The notes under the pieces: model-generated
The model's input: the letters and a program-made list of their open reading frames with translations, nothing else
The model's database searches: none
What the model was told of the DNA's origin: nothing
Made by a program: the position numbers and the translations under genes
Part shown: one piece after another, positions 1-11,338 of the stretch
Numbering within the stretch: the first letter of the stretch is position 1
Layout: the number at the start of each line of letters is the position of its first letter
Source of the DNA: Eutrigla gurnardus
Taxonomy: Eukaryota; Chordata; Actinopteri; Perciformes; Triglidae
Reading direction: 5' to 3'
Length of the DNA stretch: 64,000 nt
Assembly (NCBI GenBank): GCA_963514095.1
Contig: OY741280.1
Location: 19,613,054-19,677,053, forward strand

Positions 1-524
1 GAAGGAACGTAGAGAAACAAGTACCTCTCTTTAAAATATTTAGTCGGTATACCGTGCAACACTCAACCCCCTCACCCGCTCTGCTTTTATTCCAACTCTG
101 CTGGCTGCGTATCAATAATGCATCCTGTTTCGACAAGATGGATAAATTACAAAGTAGAGGCCGGGTTGGGTTGATGGGAAGACTAATACGCCGCAGACCA
201 GTTAGGTAGGTTTTTGGGGCTTTCTGCAGGTCTTTTAAATAAGATAACTTGTGGTGGATGAAGAAATGAAGACATGGTGACTCTTAAAGGCTGATTTCCA
301 GATTTAACATGCTTTAATAAACACCCCCCCTAGTGGTGAATTCATTGCTAAAATGAAAATACTGTAATACCAAGAAAGCCCTGATCAATTCCTCACAGAG
401 TCAAAACTGGTCATTAACTACCAGCAGGGCCGACTAATTCTAATAATTTAACCGTCTTAGTTGTTTTTGTTATCATAATAATGCTTTTAAAAAATTATTA
501 ATGTTAACAGAACTACTTGATGAG

Positions 525-600
525 GAAAAGTTCATGGTTTGGGTTCATGGGTCGTAGTGACGCGCGTCAAATAGATGCAACGTAAGTTAAACTGATCTGA
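525..600. repeat. Short fragment resembling a GGTTAGGTTTA-type fish repeat
   Basis: The run GGAAAAGTTCATGGTTTGGG followed by a CGTCAAAT-like motif resembles the better preserved copies at 7530 and 18840. The assignment is weak. Confidence 0.3.
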
Positions 601-1439
601 TTGCAAATTTCAAAGATAATTTTAATCGCCAAGAAAGTCGCATTTTCTACTGTTACTTCTAAAAAACGTAATGAGAAAGGTTCTTTCTCTTCCCGGCCGA
701 TAAAAAGAGTCGCTGGATAAAACTCGTAAGGTAAGATGATGTTGTCATTTGTGATAATACATTGCTAACTCACTAGCTAGCTAACAAGCCAAGCTAACGT
801 CCGTGTTGGTGACGTACATTGCGTGAGAGACGAGGGATGTAGTGTATTGAGCGGTTAAATCATCTTTTAAACTGATAAACATCATGTGTAATTCATGGTT
901 CAATGCATACAGATCACAGAAATATTTGTCTCTTCCCGGAACAAGGTCACATGGGGGACACCGGGCAACTGCCATTCAATTAACTGATAACATTGGCGCG
1001 GCTGGCAGAGCCCAGCAATATCAATTTAGTCCAACAAAACAATATTACAGCACTTTGAGATGATGCAGACCTCTCTTCTTTCTTATATGTTACATAGTAG
1101 TTTCATGGTCATCCCCCTGCTTTTTTTTTTATCTGAGCTAAACCTTAATTTAGTTTCAGCTGGTGGTGGAGTTCACTTCTTCAGTGTGTAAAAATGAAAC
1201 CTGGATGAACCAGTTAATTGTTCAAAAGGAGAGGTGCTGTTTCTGTGTCTGCTTGACAAAGAAGCAACCTGTTCTCGCTGAATTTCAGTTTTATTCTTTG
1301 TCTCTGGTACTGCGACTCCCTTGAAGGACAAAAAAAAGAAAAAAAGGGACCGCCACCGGCTGAGAATGTAACACCAACGTTTGGCTCGCTTCCCAGAAAA
1401 TTATCTAGCGGTGAGACTTGGTAGAATAATCAGACTTTT

Positions 1440-1665
1440 ACTATGTGCAGCCAGCGCCCTCCATATTCCTCCATTTTCACCTCTTGAACCCTATTTTTGT
1501 TCATTTTCAGTTAATCAAAGGCCTAATCCCCTCGTTAATTCTGCTAATTTGTTCCTGCACCACACAGACACTTTTCAAAATTTACAGCAATTATGCTCTA
1601 TGGAAGTATTTTGTATTCTAAGCCAATTACAGGCCTCGTCCTAATTAGGTGTCATTTAAGAACAC
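1440..1665. other. Block resembling a conserved non-coding element
   Basis: This repeat-free stretch is rich in homeodomain-type cores, including TTAATTCTGCTAATTTG and CCTAATTAGG (a perfect 10-bp palindrome at about 1640). It has no coding signature. The label is an inference from composition alone. Confidence 0.3.
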
Positions 1666-1727
1666 TCGGAACAGGAAATCCCCCACATGCTCACCTACTT
1701 CACCATACTTCAATTTGATTTCCTTGT

Positions 1728-2155
1728 TTAGAGTCGAATAGACCAGAAAGCAGCGGGTGCTTTAGCGCGGGGCTAGCTTGTGATTGACAGGTCACTGCAG
1801 TAGCAATCGCTACCATCGCTAACGTCGCTACCGTCGCTACCACGCTACCAAAGCAGTTAGCTACTCAGATGACGTAGCTGTAAATTTGACCTTGAATTAT
1901 GCTTCACACCAGAATCCAGATGGATCCAGATCCAGTAAGGGAGCCGCTCTGCTGTTTGTGTTCGTTAGATCCACCTGTTGCTCCTCCACAGTCCAAATAT
2001 GGTCACTTCCACTCACTGGCTACAAATAATTCCAAGATGGCGATGGCTAAATAAAAGAAATGAAAATGCTAAACTTGAGGTTTGAAACCTGCCGTCCGCA
2101 TACAGATGGGGGGCGTCACCATGACAACGTCCACTTCTTATATATAGTCTGTGCA
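1728..2155 (-). repeat. Dispersed element family A, copy 1 (reverse, truncated)
   Basis: This copy shares landmarks with the near-complete copy at 55550: the AGACCAGAAAGCAG edge, a TGCTTTAG...GGGGCTAGC block, TTGACAGGTCACT, TCCAGATGGATCCAGATCC, and the CTCCACAGTCCAAATATGG block. It carries an expanded CGCTACC-type micro-repeat at 1803-1850 and ends near a CACTTCTTATATATAGTC motif. The class of element is unknown to me. Confidence 0.75.
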
Positions 2156-3078
2156 TGTTCTGCTGAATGTACATTTTTAAATGTCTTGCATGGAAAAACT
2201 CTGCAATCACATTTGACATTTTCGCGCCGATGATAGAAATATTTTGGGAGTGGAGCTGCAGTGTTTCGGCAGGAAACCGTTGACATTTCGATAATGACAC
2301 CATCTCTCTCTACCCGGCTGCCATAATACCACAAAATAAAAGGACAAATCCCATTCTTCTCCAATAGTAGTAAGACGTGTCCAAAGAGGAGCCGGACTTA
2401 AATTAATAAGTCATGCTTATTCTTATATTGGATATACAAAAAGACTTGCATTTAAAACTATACTGCCGAAGACGAGAATGAACATCACTTACACTTTAAT
2501 TGCCATTACGTGTAGCGTGTTAAAACACTCGGCTGGGTATCCGTGTTGCATCGGCGATAATTAGTCTCCGTGTTATCCTTTGATAACTCGACCGGACGGA
2601 TCAGATAATTGCTTAGTTAAGTGTTGTAATGTACCAATTATCCCACAGGCTCGTGTCTTTCTGTTTAAGCTTGTGGTTTCCTGCATCTTCCTTTTTTAGC
2701 AGCCCAGGATGCAGGGAAATAACCTGCTGCACTCGGCGTCTGGTTCGGGTTAAAGAGACAACAAGAATACAATAAGAAGATCAAGACTATCCAGCTTAAA
2801 TAACCCAACATGTCCTGAGGTTGAGCTGCACTCTGTCTACTCCATCTGGTGTTATGCCATCCTTGCACTGCATGATTATGAAATGCTCAAAAAAGAGAGA
2901 ATAAAGACGCACCGGGAGTTAAATTCTGATGAATCTTTGGTGTGTCACAATTAATAATACTATATAATTATGTCTCAATTGTAGTTATTACACTCTGTAA
3001 TGTCATATCATGCTGAAATATTAAAACTAACTGGAGACAAGTCATAAGAAAACACAGGTGATACGTTACCCAACCCAG

Positions 3079-3308
3079 ATAGTCCTCTACATAGTCCTCT
3101 ATATAGTCCTCTATAAAGTTGTCTACATGGTCCTCTACATAGTCCTCCACATAGTCCTCTATAGTACTCTACATAGTCCTCTACATGGTCCTCTACATAG
3201 TCCTCCACATAGTCCTCTACATATTTCCCCACATAGTCCTCTACATAGTCCTCCACATAGTCCTCTACATATTTCCCCACATAGTCCTCTATATAGTCCT
3301 GTATATTG
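3079..3308. repeat. Minisatellite with 12-bp unit (TAGTCCTCTACA)
   Basis: About 19 units of a 12-bp motif alternate between TAGTCCTCTACA, TAGTCCTCCACA and TATTTCCCCACA. A 48-bp higher-order unit made of four such motifs is repeated between about 3197 and 3285. Open frames across it on both strands arise because 12 is a multiple of three and are not evidence of coding. Confidence 0.95.
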
Positions 3309-3339
3309 GACTCCTTCGATAGACTGTAGAGTGAATGAT

Positions 3340-3605
3340 TTCAACTACAGAGACCTGTCAGTCACAAGCTAGCCCCGCCCTAAAGCATCACCTGCTTTGT
3401 GGTTATTATTTGACTCTTAATGGACCAAAATGTATGAAATGAACATCGGGTTATATTGAAGAAGACTTGAAACTAGAGATTGAGACCATTGACTTCCATG
3501 CAACCAGACCTCTTTTTCGCCCCCTGATGGCCAGCAGAGAGAATACAAACTTAAGGCACTTTGGCATTGGCTTCACTTTTCAGAACTGGATGTTGGAACC
3601 TGGTT
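3340..3605 (+). repeat. Dispersed element family A, copy 2 (internal deletion)
   Basis: Starting right after the minisatellite, this copy shows GACCTGTCAGTCAC, AGCCCCGCCCTAAAGCATC, a TGGACCAAAATGTA block, GACTTGAAACTAGAGATTGA and CGCCCCCTGATGGCCAGCAG. It lacks the segment between AGACCATTGAC and the CGCCCCC block that the longer copies keep. Confidence 0.8.
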
Positions 3606-3860
3606 TCCTCTGATGCCCCGGGTCAGTCTCTTTCTGAGGAAGTGAATGAGCTCTAATTACAAACCATAATAAATTTGAGTGAAAATGCTCCGTACAGAAA
3701 GCTTCTTTTTCTTCCTTCCTGCAGCAGAGCTCGTCCCGCTGTGAGGCGGAGAGAGAAGTGGACTGAAGTTAGCGCTGCCGGGCGCCCGCTGATACTGAGG
3801 TCAGCTATAAGCCTCCTCCACCTCAAATCTCTCTACGTGGATAGGCTTCACCCCCACCTC

Positions 3861-3885
3861 GAATGTGTGTGTGTGTGTGTGTGTG
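3861..3885. repeat. (TG)n microsatellite
   Basis: A short TG dinucleotide run of about 25 bp. Confidence 0.95.
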
Positions 3886-5440
3886 ATAAGCCGTAGCCTG
3901 CAGGTTCTCTGCTCAGCTCTTATCTCCCCGACAGACGACCCTGTGTGGCCGCGGCCCCACCAGCCGCACCGAAGGGCCGACAGCGGGGCTTTTTCTGTGA
4001 TTTCTAGAACTTTCTATCAGATTTCTGCAGCTTTGTTTCTGATTGTTACAGCTAGTTTTTTAATGCACAGGTCGAGCCCTTTCCCTTCTTTCTTGCCCAT
4101 CATTTGAGGAATAAAATTAATTGGGAAATCAAACTCATCAGGATGAAACAATTCAACTCAGCTGATAACAGATCAGTAATAATATCGACTGGAATCACAA
4201 TAAAATATAAAATGAATTCCACACCATGCCAAACTGTTAAATTTGACACCTTTCTGCTATCTTTCTATTAAAACCTCCTATTTAAGTGTTTGAATAGAAA
4301 TAGATATTTTTCATAATCTTTTCAACCATCTCTCCCTCTAATTTACTTATTTTTCAAGAATCTATAATACTTTCCTCACGTCTCCAGATTCATTTTCAGC
4401 CTATCTTTTATGGAGCGACACGTTTTTTTAATAACCACACTTGTCAGAGCTAGTGAAGGTCTGACAACGCTGTTCTATTTCTCAGGATCCGGCCTCCGCT
4501 GAGACGACCAGCTTTGATAAATCACATGTGTTCCAGCAGACCGACGAGCCGAACACCGGATCAACAATACGGTAAAAGCTGCTAAAACAGCAAGGCTTCA
4601 CACTGATTTGAATAAACAAATATTACACCGCTGGCTGCTCCTGTGACGATCTCCAGGCAAAATAAAACTTCCAATCATGGAATACATATACATAAATATC
4701 CAACTGAGAGAAACCAGAAGCACCCTCACCCCCCCTCCCTCACCCAGACAGGTTTTTCCCCCTTGCGTCAGAAACTTTTGTGGCCTGGAGGCCCAAAACA
4801 AGAGGAAACTAAATCAGCCCCATCAAGAAGATAAGATGGGATGTGACTGGTAGTCTAAACAGGCGGACGTTTCCTGTCTGTTACTGTAGCAACGGTCATG
4901 TATACAGGAAGCCCCGAAAAGCTGCAGAGACGTGGTAATAAGCTGCAGGTTTACGGCTGTACTCAGATACGGTGGCTCACCCTGTAGCAGCAGTAACAAG
5001 TTACTGTACAAACCATGACTCAGCACAAACCTGTGAGTGAGATACATCCATGAAAATTATATATTTAATGTGAGCATAGCATCATAACACAATACTTTAC
5101 TTATTCATATGGGAAAATACACTCATTTCCTCGGCAGCGTAAACCTATTCATTCTTACCTTTCACAATAAAAGCCCTACGAATGGTCCAGCAGGCACAAC
5201 AATCCTCTAATATCTCAAAACAAAGTTTTGCGTCGTAATGTATTGAGTTATAGTCTATCCTGAGTATATTGAACTGTTACAGTATTCCACTACGGCTCCC
5301 CACCGCGGTTGTGTTTCATTAAGCTGGAGGTTGGACGGGGCTTTGTGTTCGAGAGAGGCAGTGCCAGCGCTTTCCCCCCAACGACTATCATCTGATTATT
5401 TTATGCACAGAGCTGCATGGTCCAATTTGTCCATGTGTGA

Positions 5441-5445
<5 letters not shown>

Positions 5446-5475
<30 letters not shown>
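5446..5475. repeat. (TG)n microsatellite
   Basis: A perfect TG run of 30 bp; it reads as CA in the nectin-like transcript. Confidence 0.97.
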
Positions 5476-5478
<3 letters not shown>

Positions 5479-5565
5479 AGTGACTATGTGGATTTCTGTT
5501 GGACAGCTATCTTGCTTGCCGCAGGCAATCCAGGAAATGCTTCTCCACTGGTCCCCTCAGATGTG

Positions 5566-5567
<2 letters not shown>

Positions 5568-5601
<34 letters not shown>
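5568..5601. repeat. (TG)n microsatellite
   Basis: A perfect TG run of 34 bp, close to the preceding one. Confidence 0.97.
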
Positions 5602-5603
<2 letters not shown>

Positions 5604-5665
5604 AACGGCAGCAACAGCCCCCAGCTCGGTGCCAGCTGGACTCCCAATGAAAGGACTGGATATAT

Positions 5666-5689
5666 GGGTGGGGGGGTGGGGGTGGGGGG
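5666..5689 (+). other. G-quadruplex-type tract
   Basis: Four G runs of 3, 7, 5 and 6 bases are separated by single T bases. This matches the strict four-tract G-quadruplex pattern with one-base loops, on the strand that is the template for the nectin-like gene. Confidence 0.85.
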
Positions 5690-6053
5690 TGGTAGAGGAC
5701 AGAGGGGGTCACAGCCTCCTGCCAATTCGCTCTTTCAAACTGGACCCAGAACTCATGAAAGTTTTAGAGGACTTCCCCGCCGCTCTCCTCCTGCTGTTAC
5801 CTCCGTCAGTGTCTCTCCATCCCGACACTTGCCTTTATCTCTGCTTTCAGCTCTGCTGCAATCACTCCCTCTCTTTTCTGCCTCTCACAGCATCATGCCC
5901 CCCCATCCTCCCATCCTCCACTCCAATAGTGTTTTTTCTTTCTTTCTGCCAACATCTCCCTCTCTCTCTCTCTGTGTGTGCTGGACAGATCCAGCACCGT
6001 GGCAACCAAGTCATGCATAACTGGCATCATGTGCCTCTCAACAAATGGGAGTC

Positions 6054-6055
<2 letters not shown>

Positions 6056-6090
<35 letters not shown>

Positions 6091-6108
6091 TGTGTGTGTG
6101 TGTGTGTG
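6056..6108. repeat. Interrupted (TG)n microsatellite
   Basis: This is a TG run of 53 bp with one AA interruption at 6087-6088. Confidence 0.97.
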
Positions 6109-6199
6109 GAGGTTAAGGGGGCTCTCATCAGCAGAACACAGCAGCAGCAAAATCTTGAGCTGTCTAACGGTAGCATTTACTACTGAGAGCTCAGTGGCC

Positions 6200-6225
6200 T
6201 GTGTGTGTGTGTGTGTGTGTGTGTG
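6200..6225. repeat. (TG)n microsatellite
   Basis: A perfect TG run of 26 bp. Confidence 0.97.
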
Positions 6226-7529
6226 CTAAAACGCCAACCAAGCTCTTCCTTTAACCCTTCCTCCCTCCCTCACCTCGCTCCCCTTCCCCGTTTCTCATGC
6301 CTCCCCACATCTCTCCTCCTCTAAGTCGTGGCCCCGGTGGAGGCTGAGGGTGAAATCATGACACGTGACGTCTGCTTGACAGCAGCAGAAAAAGCCAGGC
6401 AGCGCTGCACTTTCATCTGCCGTTTAACAGAACAGAGAGGGGCTGTTAACGCTTCTCAGCAGGGAAATTAGCCGGGGTGTGCTGGGTCTGTGTACACAAA
6501 GTGCTGGAGTATTAACTGTTACATTATTGAGAGCCGGGGCCCTCCACGCCTGACAGTTTAGATCTAGTGCAGAGAGCTGGATTCTACAGTTAGTCGCGAG
6601 TGGTTTACTCCTGATGGGTTTTCTTCACATTTCGACTGAATAAAAGTAGGAGTTTTGAATCAACTACAGCCACAAGAAACGATCTGAAACTCTCCGTTCG
6701 GCTGCAGCGTGACACACTGAGCCATGATTATATGGGATTTGACTGCAGCCACACAGCAGAAGATTAGTGCGCTGATATTATCAGCAGACTGCCTGTAGAA
6801 AGGTCAGCTGGACCAAACCAATAATGGTCTCCTTCCTCACCTAGAGCCGTGTCTTGTGTCGAACTAATTGGCTCCATGCATGCGCGGTGCTGCAGGTGGC
6901 GATGGCGAAAACACCATTTAGACGTGAACATACAAGAAGTAATGAGACAACAAAGCAAGAATAGAGCTACAAAGGTGCATCCAGTTAAGTGCAGGTCTCC
7001 AGGTGTGTCGGCAAACAGCCTGTGCTCTATTGTGTGATTGATTGGACTGGATAATCCCCCGTCTAGACACACCGACGGGCCGTGAAACAAGCGGGGATGT
7101 GTGCAGACAATCGACACGAAGTTGTTGTATTAAACAGCTACATTAAATTCACCAAGCCGTATGAAACAGGGAGTTTGAGTATCAGCAAACAACGAGAAAG
7201 TAGCCATACCTGACCACCTAAAATATGATTTAGTTTACTGCAGCAGATTGAGATTAGCTGTGGACAGACGTAAAGATGCACACTCACGCACACGGGCAGG
7301 ATCGCATTGTTGTTCCGACCCAGAATGAGATAATTAGCTGAATGTTTATATTTGAAAATGTCTCGCTGTATGTATTGTGTCAGTAGGAGATTTGTTGAAC
7401 CACTAGGAGGTCTACAAGGTCTACAAGGTCTACATGACAATACCGTTTCAGTTCTATGTCGTCAGCTGATTTATTTGTAATATTAGGAGGACCGGGGCTC
7501 AGTGAGCCGGTTCTTTGAAAAGAAGAAGA

Positions 7530-7610
7530 AAAGACACAAAACTACTTGGTTATGGTTTTGGAAAATATTGCAGTTTGGATTAAAATAACTATGTTCCATA
7601 AAAAATGTTT
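7530..7610 (+). repeat. Fragment of the ACTACTTGGTTATGGTTTTGG-type fish repeat family B
   Basis: ACACAAAACTACTTGGTTAT and GGATTAAAATAACTATGTT are motifs of a repeat I have seen commonly in percomorph sequence and that recurs here at 18840 and in amplified form at 57830. This fragment is short. Confidence 0.6.
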
Positions 7611-8084
7611 TTGCGTCGCTGCTCTGTTGGAGCCAACACAGACAAACACACTGCTGGAGGTCCGGGCCGCAGAGCTGGGCTCTCTGGAGGGAAGGGGGGC
7701 ACGGCTGGAACCAGAACCAGGACCGCGTAGGGAAGACTGTCAGACCCTACTGCTGTAAAATTAGAGGTTTTCTCTAGGGGGTCTGGTTATATTACACACA
7801 AATGTATATCTACTGAAAATGTTGTGCTATTGCAACCATACTTGTGCGTGTTGACATGGAAATCTGTGCGATGTGAACATACACCATTAATATTATGGAC
7901 TTCAGCAGTGGTGACTATTCCTTTGCATTATACATCCTGCTGTTCCCATTAAAGCCCATTCATTAACAGCATGATCATATCTCCAGCCTCCCAGTCCCAG
8001 CAGAACCATCATCCACCACCACCGGTCTCTGGACTCCATGGGGGCATTTATCTCACCTCCCGGGGGGAAGCACCTCCATTACAA

Positions 8085-8485
8085 ATCCCCCCTTGTCTCA
8101 GTGCCTTTCTGTCAAGACTTCATTAGCACACATCGTGGGTTAGCATGAAAAACTACCTTTTGTCTTCATTCTCTCGCCTAATGTAAATGATGGAGTTGTT
8201 TTTGAGTCACTCCGAGTGGCAGACTAGCCATCTGGAGCGTCGGGTGTTTTCCTGCTAAGATTTGGACCGACGTTAGAGAAAAAAAAAGATTGGAAAGCCG
8301 GCTCTCTGTGGTTCTGATAAGCGGCCCAGGAGAGGGAGCCGGTGGCCAGCTTCCTTTTGATTACAGGTCATAATTCTCCTGCTGTCGCCACGGCGACGAC
8401 TCGTTAAATGCACGTTTGCCATGTTAGCAGGCATTAATATGATCGCCACGGGAACAGTGTGGCCATTAAACACTTGATGGAGCTC
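8085..8485. other. Block resembling a conserved non-coding element
   Basis: This is complex, repeat-free sequence with ATTA/TAAT cores and no coding signature. It is labelled only on general appearance; no comparison with other species was possible. Confidence 0.25.
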
Positions 8486-9583
8486 GATGGCATAGTGGTA
8501 AAGGCTTTTTATAGATCGAGTATGTTTATTGAGATTCATAGTCTACAGGCTTTACACTCGGGTCGGGACTAATTACACAAAAATGCAAAAATGCTCACCT
8601 GTGAATATTTTGCATGAAAACTGTTCATAATGAAATCATCACACAAAATGCTCCCGGTGTGTTAAAGTTGGATCATGTGACCCAAAAGCTACACCTGCTG
8701 GAACGAGTCATCAAACATGAATTAACACCAAACTCTAGGATGCGTCACGCTGCTATTTTGAAGAATCATATTAATTAACATAGAAAAAAGCAGCACAAAG
8801 TGAGGATTCCTCCCAATAACAAATAGGTACAAAAACAGCTTTACTTCCCACAATAACCAAAGTCACTTCCATGAGTCGAGTCGGGTCAAAGTGTCCCCGA
8901 GCGACGCTGCGATTCCCTACGTACTCATGGATGAGCGTGTCAGCTAAAATGCTTTAAAAGAAAACAAACAGCCTCGGAAATGTGCAGTTTGTTTGCTCCC
9001 TCAGCAGAAGAACACAACCTCATCAGCTCGGAGCTCCGGCTCAGACTTCCCACCAGCAGACGTGTTCAAAGACGCGTTTAACAAAGAGGAGGACGGATCA
9101 CAAAGTCTGGCCTTGATCTCAGCCACTCGGGGAGATGAAACACGCGAGTCCCTCAAAGTGCTCAAAGTGTGTGTGAGGAGATATATTTTACATGTGTCTG
9201 TGAAGGATTGCGGTGTGTTAGAGCTTACGTGTGCGCTAGAAGGGGGGAGAGGACCCTCCCCGATACTTTGAGTCACATTGCTTCGCTTCCAGGAGAGAAC
9301 AGCAGCAGCTTAGCCACTTCTGAACCTCCCACACATCCCTCCCAGCACACCGTCCCGGCTACAAAGCACCTTTTGTTCTCGGAGGAGAGACAATTCAAAT
9401 CTCCAGCTCACGATTTCCCACGGATTTTTCTAAATGTAGCCTTCTAGTAGAGTAGAAGTTGTTTTGTTTTCTCGGCGTAAGCTCGCCTCGGTGATTATTC
9501 TGACTAAATTCCTCACAAAGAGAAAAAGTTGAAGTGCTGAAGGAAGGGAAGCGATTTTGACCAGTCAAGCAGGCAGTGTGGAG

Positions 9584-9614
9584 AACACACACACACACAC
9601 ACACGCACACACAC
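9584..9614. repeat. (CA)n microsatellite
   Basis: A CA run with one CG interruption. It faces the TG array at 9733-9831, about 120 bp away, as an inverted pair. Confidence 0.95.
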
Positions 9615-9732
9615 TAACCATGATAAAAAAAAAAAATGTTAACAGGTTTGGAGGCCTGCCTGCTGATGTGCAGTGAGGCATTTTGGCATGCGGACATGTT
9701 CTTGGGTTTGTGTGTGCGTGCTTGTGAGTGCA

Positions 9733-9740
9733 GGTGTGTG

Positions 9741-9820
<80 letters not shown>

Positions 9821-9831
9821 TGTGTGTGTGT
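9733..9831. repeat. Compound (TG)n/TTTG microsatellite
   Basis: About 99 bp of TG is punctuated by regular TTTG interruptions every 16-20 bp, which suggests that a short higher-order unit has been duplicated. Confidence 0.96.
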
Positions 9832-10529
9832 CGGATCAATGTGTGAAAGCATCAGGGCAGAGGGAAAGAGAAAACCCAGACTGAACACCGTGGCAACAGC
9901 AGCCGAATCACCGAACTACAGTAGCAAACGTCAAAAGTGGAGATCCTCCCGGGTGCATGCAGACACAAAGTCAAACTCTCACCGACGGAAGAGGAGACAG
10001 AAACGCAAAAAGAAGAGCACTTGTGCTTCGGAGGTGTTAGTTATTATATGACAAAAGGGGGGATGCAAGGGAGGGGAAACAAAGAAGAAGAGGAGGAGAA
10101 GCAAACCTTTGCAAACTGGCTCACACCAACTTCAACCCCCCGTTGGAAGAATTTAGAAGTCCTCCAACAATCCCGACGCCGTCGTGAACCACCGCAGAGC
10201 CAGAACGCTGCGACGAGGGCCAACTCTCACTCTCACAGAGCTAAACATTTTTAACTCCCATCCAGCAGAGCTGCAGTTTCCCCCGGGCGCATGGATCCCA
10301 GTCTCAACAGAGTGTTTTTGTTCGATCTGAAATTAGAACCGTTTTGGAGTCGGCCCTTGTCCTGCAGTCTGGCCCCGCTGTGGGGAGACGGCCAATCAGA
10401 CGCCTCGGGCCGCTGCATGGCTGAAAGCCGCCGGCGGCGAGGAGGAAGTAACGACAAAAAAAACAACCCAACGTGAAGATTGAAAAGAGCCCAGCATCCC
10501 TGCAGCTCTCAGATCAGCCCTGATCCCAG

Positions 10530-10531
<2 letters not shown>

Positions 10532-10563
<32 letters not shown>
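10532..10563. repeat. (TG)16 microsatellite downstream of the domain-3 exon donor
   Basis: A perfect run of 32 bp that reads as a CA repeat in the transcript, about 139 nt after the splice donor of the last visible exon. Confidence 0.97.
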
Positions 10564-10568
<5 letters not shown>

Positions 10569-10702
10569 GGGATGTTCTGTGCATGCATGTGTGCAAGTGT
10601 ATCTGCATCTCTGAGGGGGATGATGGAGGTGCATGCAGACGTCCGGTGTGCACGCGGCCGTGTGTGATGTCATGTGACTCGCCGTGTGTTTGAAGGACTC
10701 AC

Positions 10703-10851
10703 CGATGACGATGGCGGTGATCTGGTGCCTGCTGGCCCCGTGCTTGTTCTTCACCTCGCAGATGAAAGTGGTGTTGACGGCGTCGTCCACCTTCCTCACC
10801 GTCAACTTGTTGCCGCTGACGACCACCGTGTCTGGCAGAGCGCCGGACGCC
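10703..10851 (-). CDS. nectin2: Nectin-2-like exon: second half of the second C2-type Ig domain
   Basis: This 149-nt exon starts in phase 2 and ends in phase 1. Its acceptor AG is at 10853-10852 after a C-rich tract and its donor GTGAGT is at 10702-10697. It gives residues 258-306, including SGALPDTVV, the NTTFICEVKN block with the F-strand cysteine Cys288, and the G strand up to ITAIVIG. NTT at residue 283 is a predicted N-glycosylation site and is also conserved in mammalian nectin-2 and PVR. The next exon should encode the juxtamembrane stalk and transmembrane helix. I did not find it in 1-10702. If the donor is skipped, the frame stays open to a stop at about 10509, giving a soluble ectodomain with a Thr-His-rich tail encoded by the CA repeat. 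Confidence 0.95.
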
Positions 10852-11338
10852 CTGGAGGGGAGGGGAGGAAGGGATAAACAGGAAGTCAGTTGGCGGAGAG
10901 GGAGAGGAAAGGACAAGAGACACGAGGGAAGAAGCAGCACTGAGACCATATGTTTCAAGATATTGGATTAAAGTAAAAAAATAAAATCAAAAAGGCAAAT
11001 CGATGAAAGAGGGAAGGAGAAAAGATGGCAAATGAAAAACAAGATGGTTTTGCGACTGATATTCAAAGACGTATTAATGTGAACAGCCGTTCCGTCTCCC
11101 CGCTCGATGATCATCACAAAACGCACGCACAAAGCACAGCACGCCATCTGTCCATCACGACGAGATCTTAAGAGCGTTTGTGTTTATCTGAAAATGACTA
11201 AGAAATGATCGTTAAAGAGGGTTACGTGCTCTTCTGTCGTGATTACAGCGGCAATTAGAAAATGCAGTGTCCCCGAGGCCAGCGAGGTGGAGGGAGACGC
11301 GTCGACATGCAGACGGCAGGAAGCGGCGTGATGCTTAC
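10852..11338 (-). other. Intron of 487 bp within the second C2 domain
   Basis: This intron separates the two half-exons of Ig domain 3 and has GT-AG ends. It has an A-rich plus strand around 10960-11040. No repeats or other genes are seen. Confidence 0.9.

Larger units (their letters stand above)
1..10702 (-). other. Intron (or intron plus undetected exons) downstream of the last visible Ig exon
   Basis: This stretch lies 3' of the domain-3 exon on the transcribed strand. No exon could be supported. The transmembrane and cytoplasmic exons either lie beyond the window edge or are too short or diverged to see by eye. It contains the repeats listed separately. I see nothing recognisable in 1-520, 610-1370, 2310-3060, 4110-5440, 6330-7530, 7760-8080 and 8490-9580. 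Confidence 0.55.

Noticed and set aside
1780..1860. Minus-strand hydrophobic run (Val, Ala, Thr, Ile) resembling a transmembrane exon for the nectin-like protein
   Set aside because: It lies inside dispersed element copy 1 and comes from an expanded CGCTACC micro-repeat; no convincing acceptor or basic stop-transfer segment surrounds it.
2665..2868. Minus-strand frame with a hydrophobic stretch (LSWIVLIFLLYSCCLF) considered as the missing transmembrane exon
   Set aside because: The candidate acceptor lacks a pyrimidine tract, the donor is weak, the phase does not clearly fit, and the flanking residues do not resemble nectin juxtamembrane sequence.
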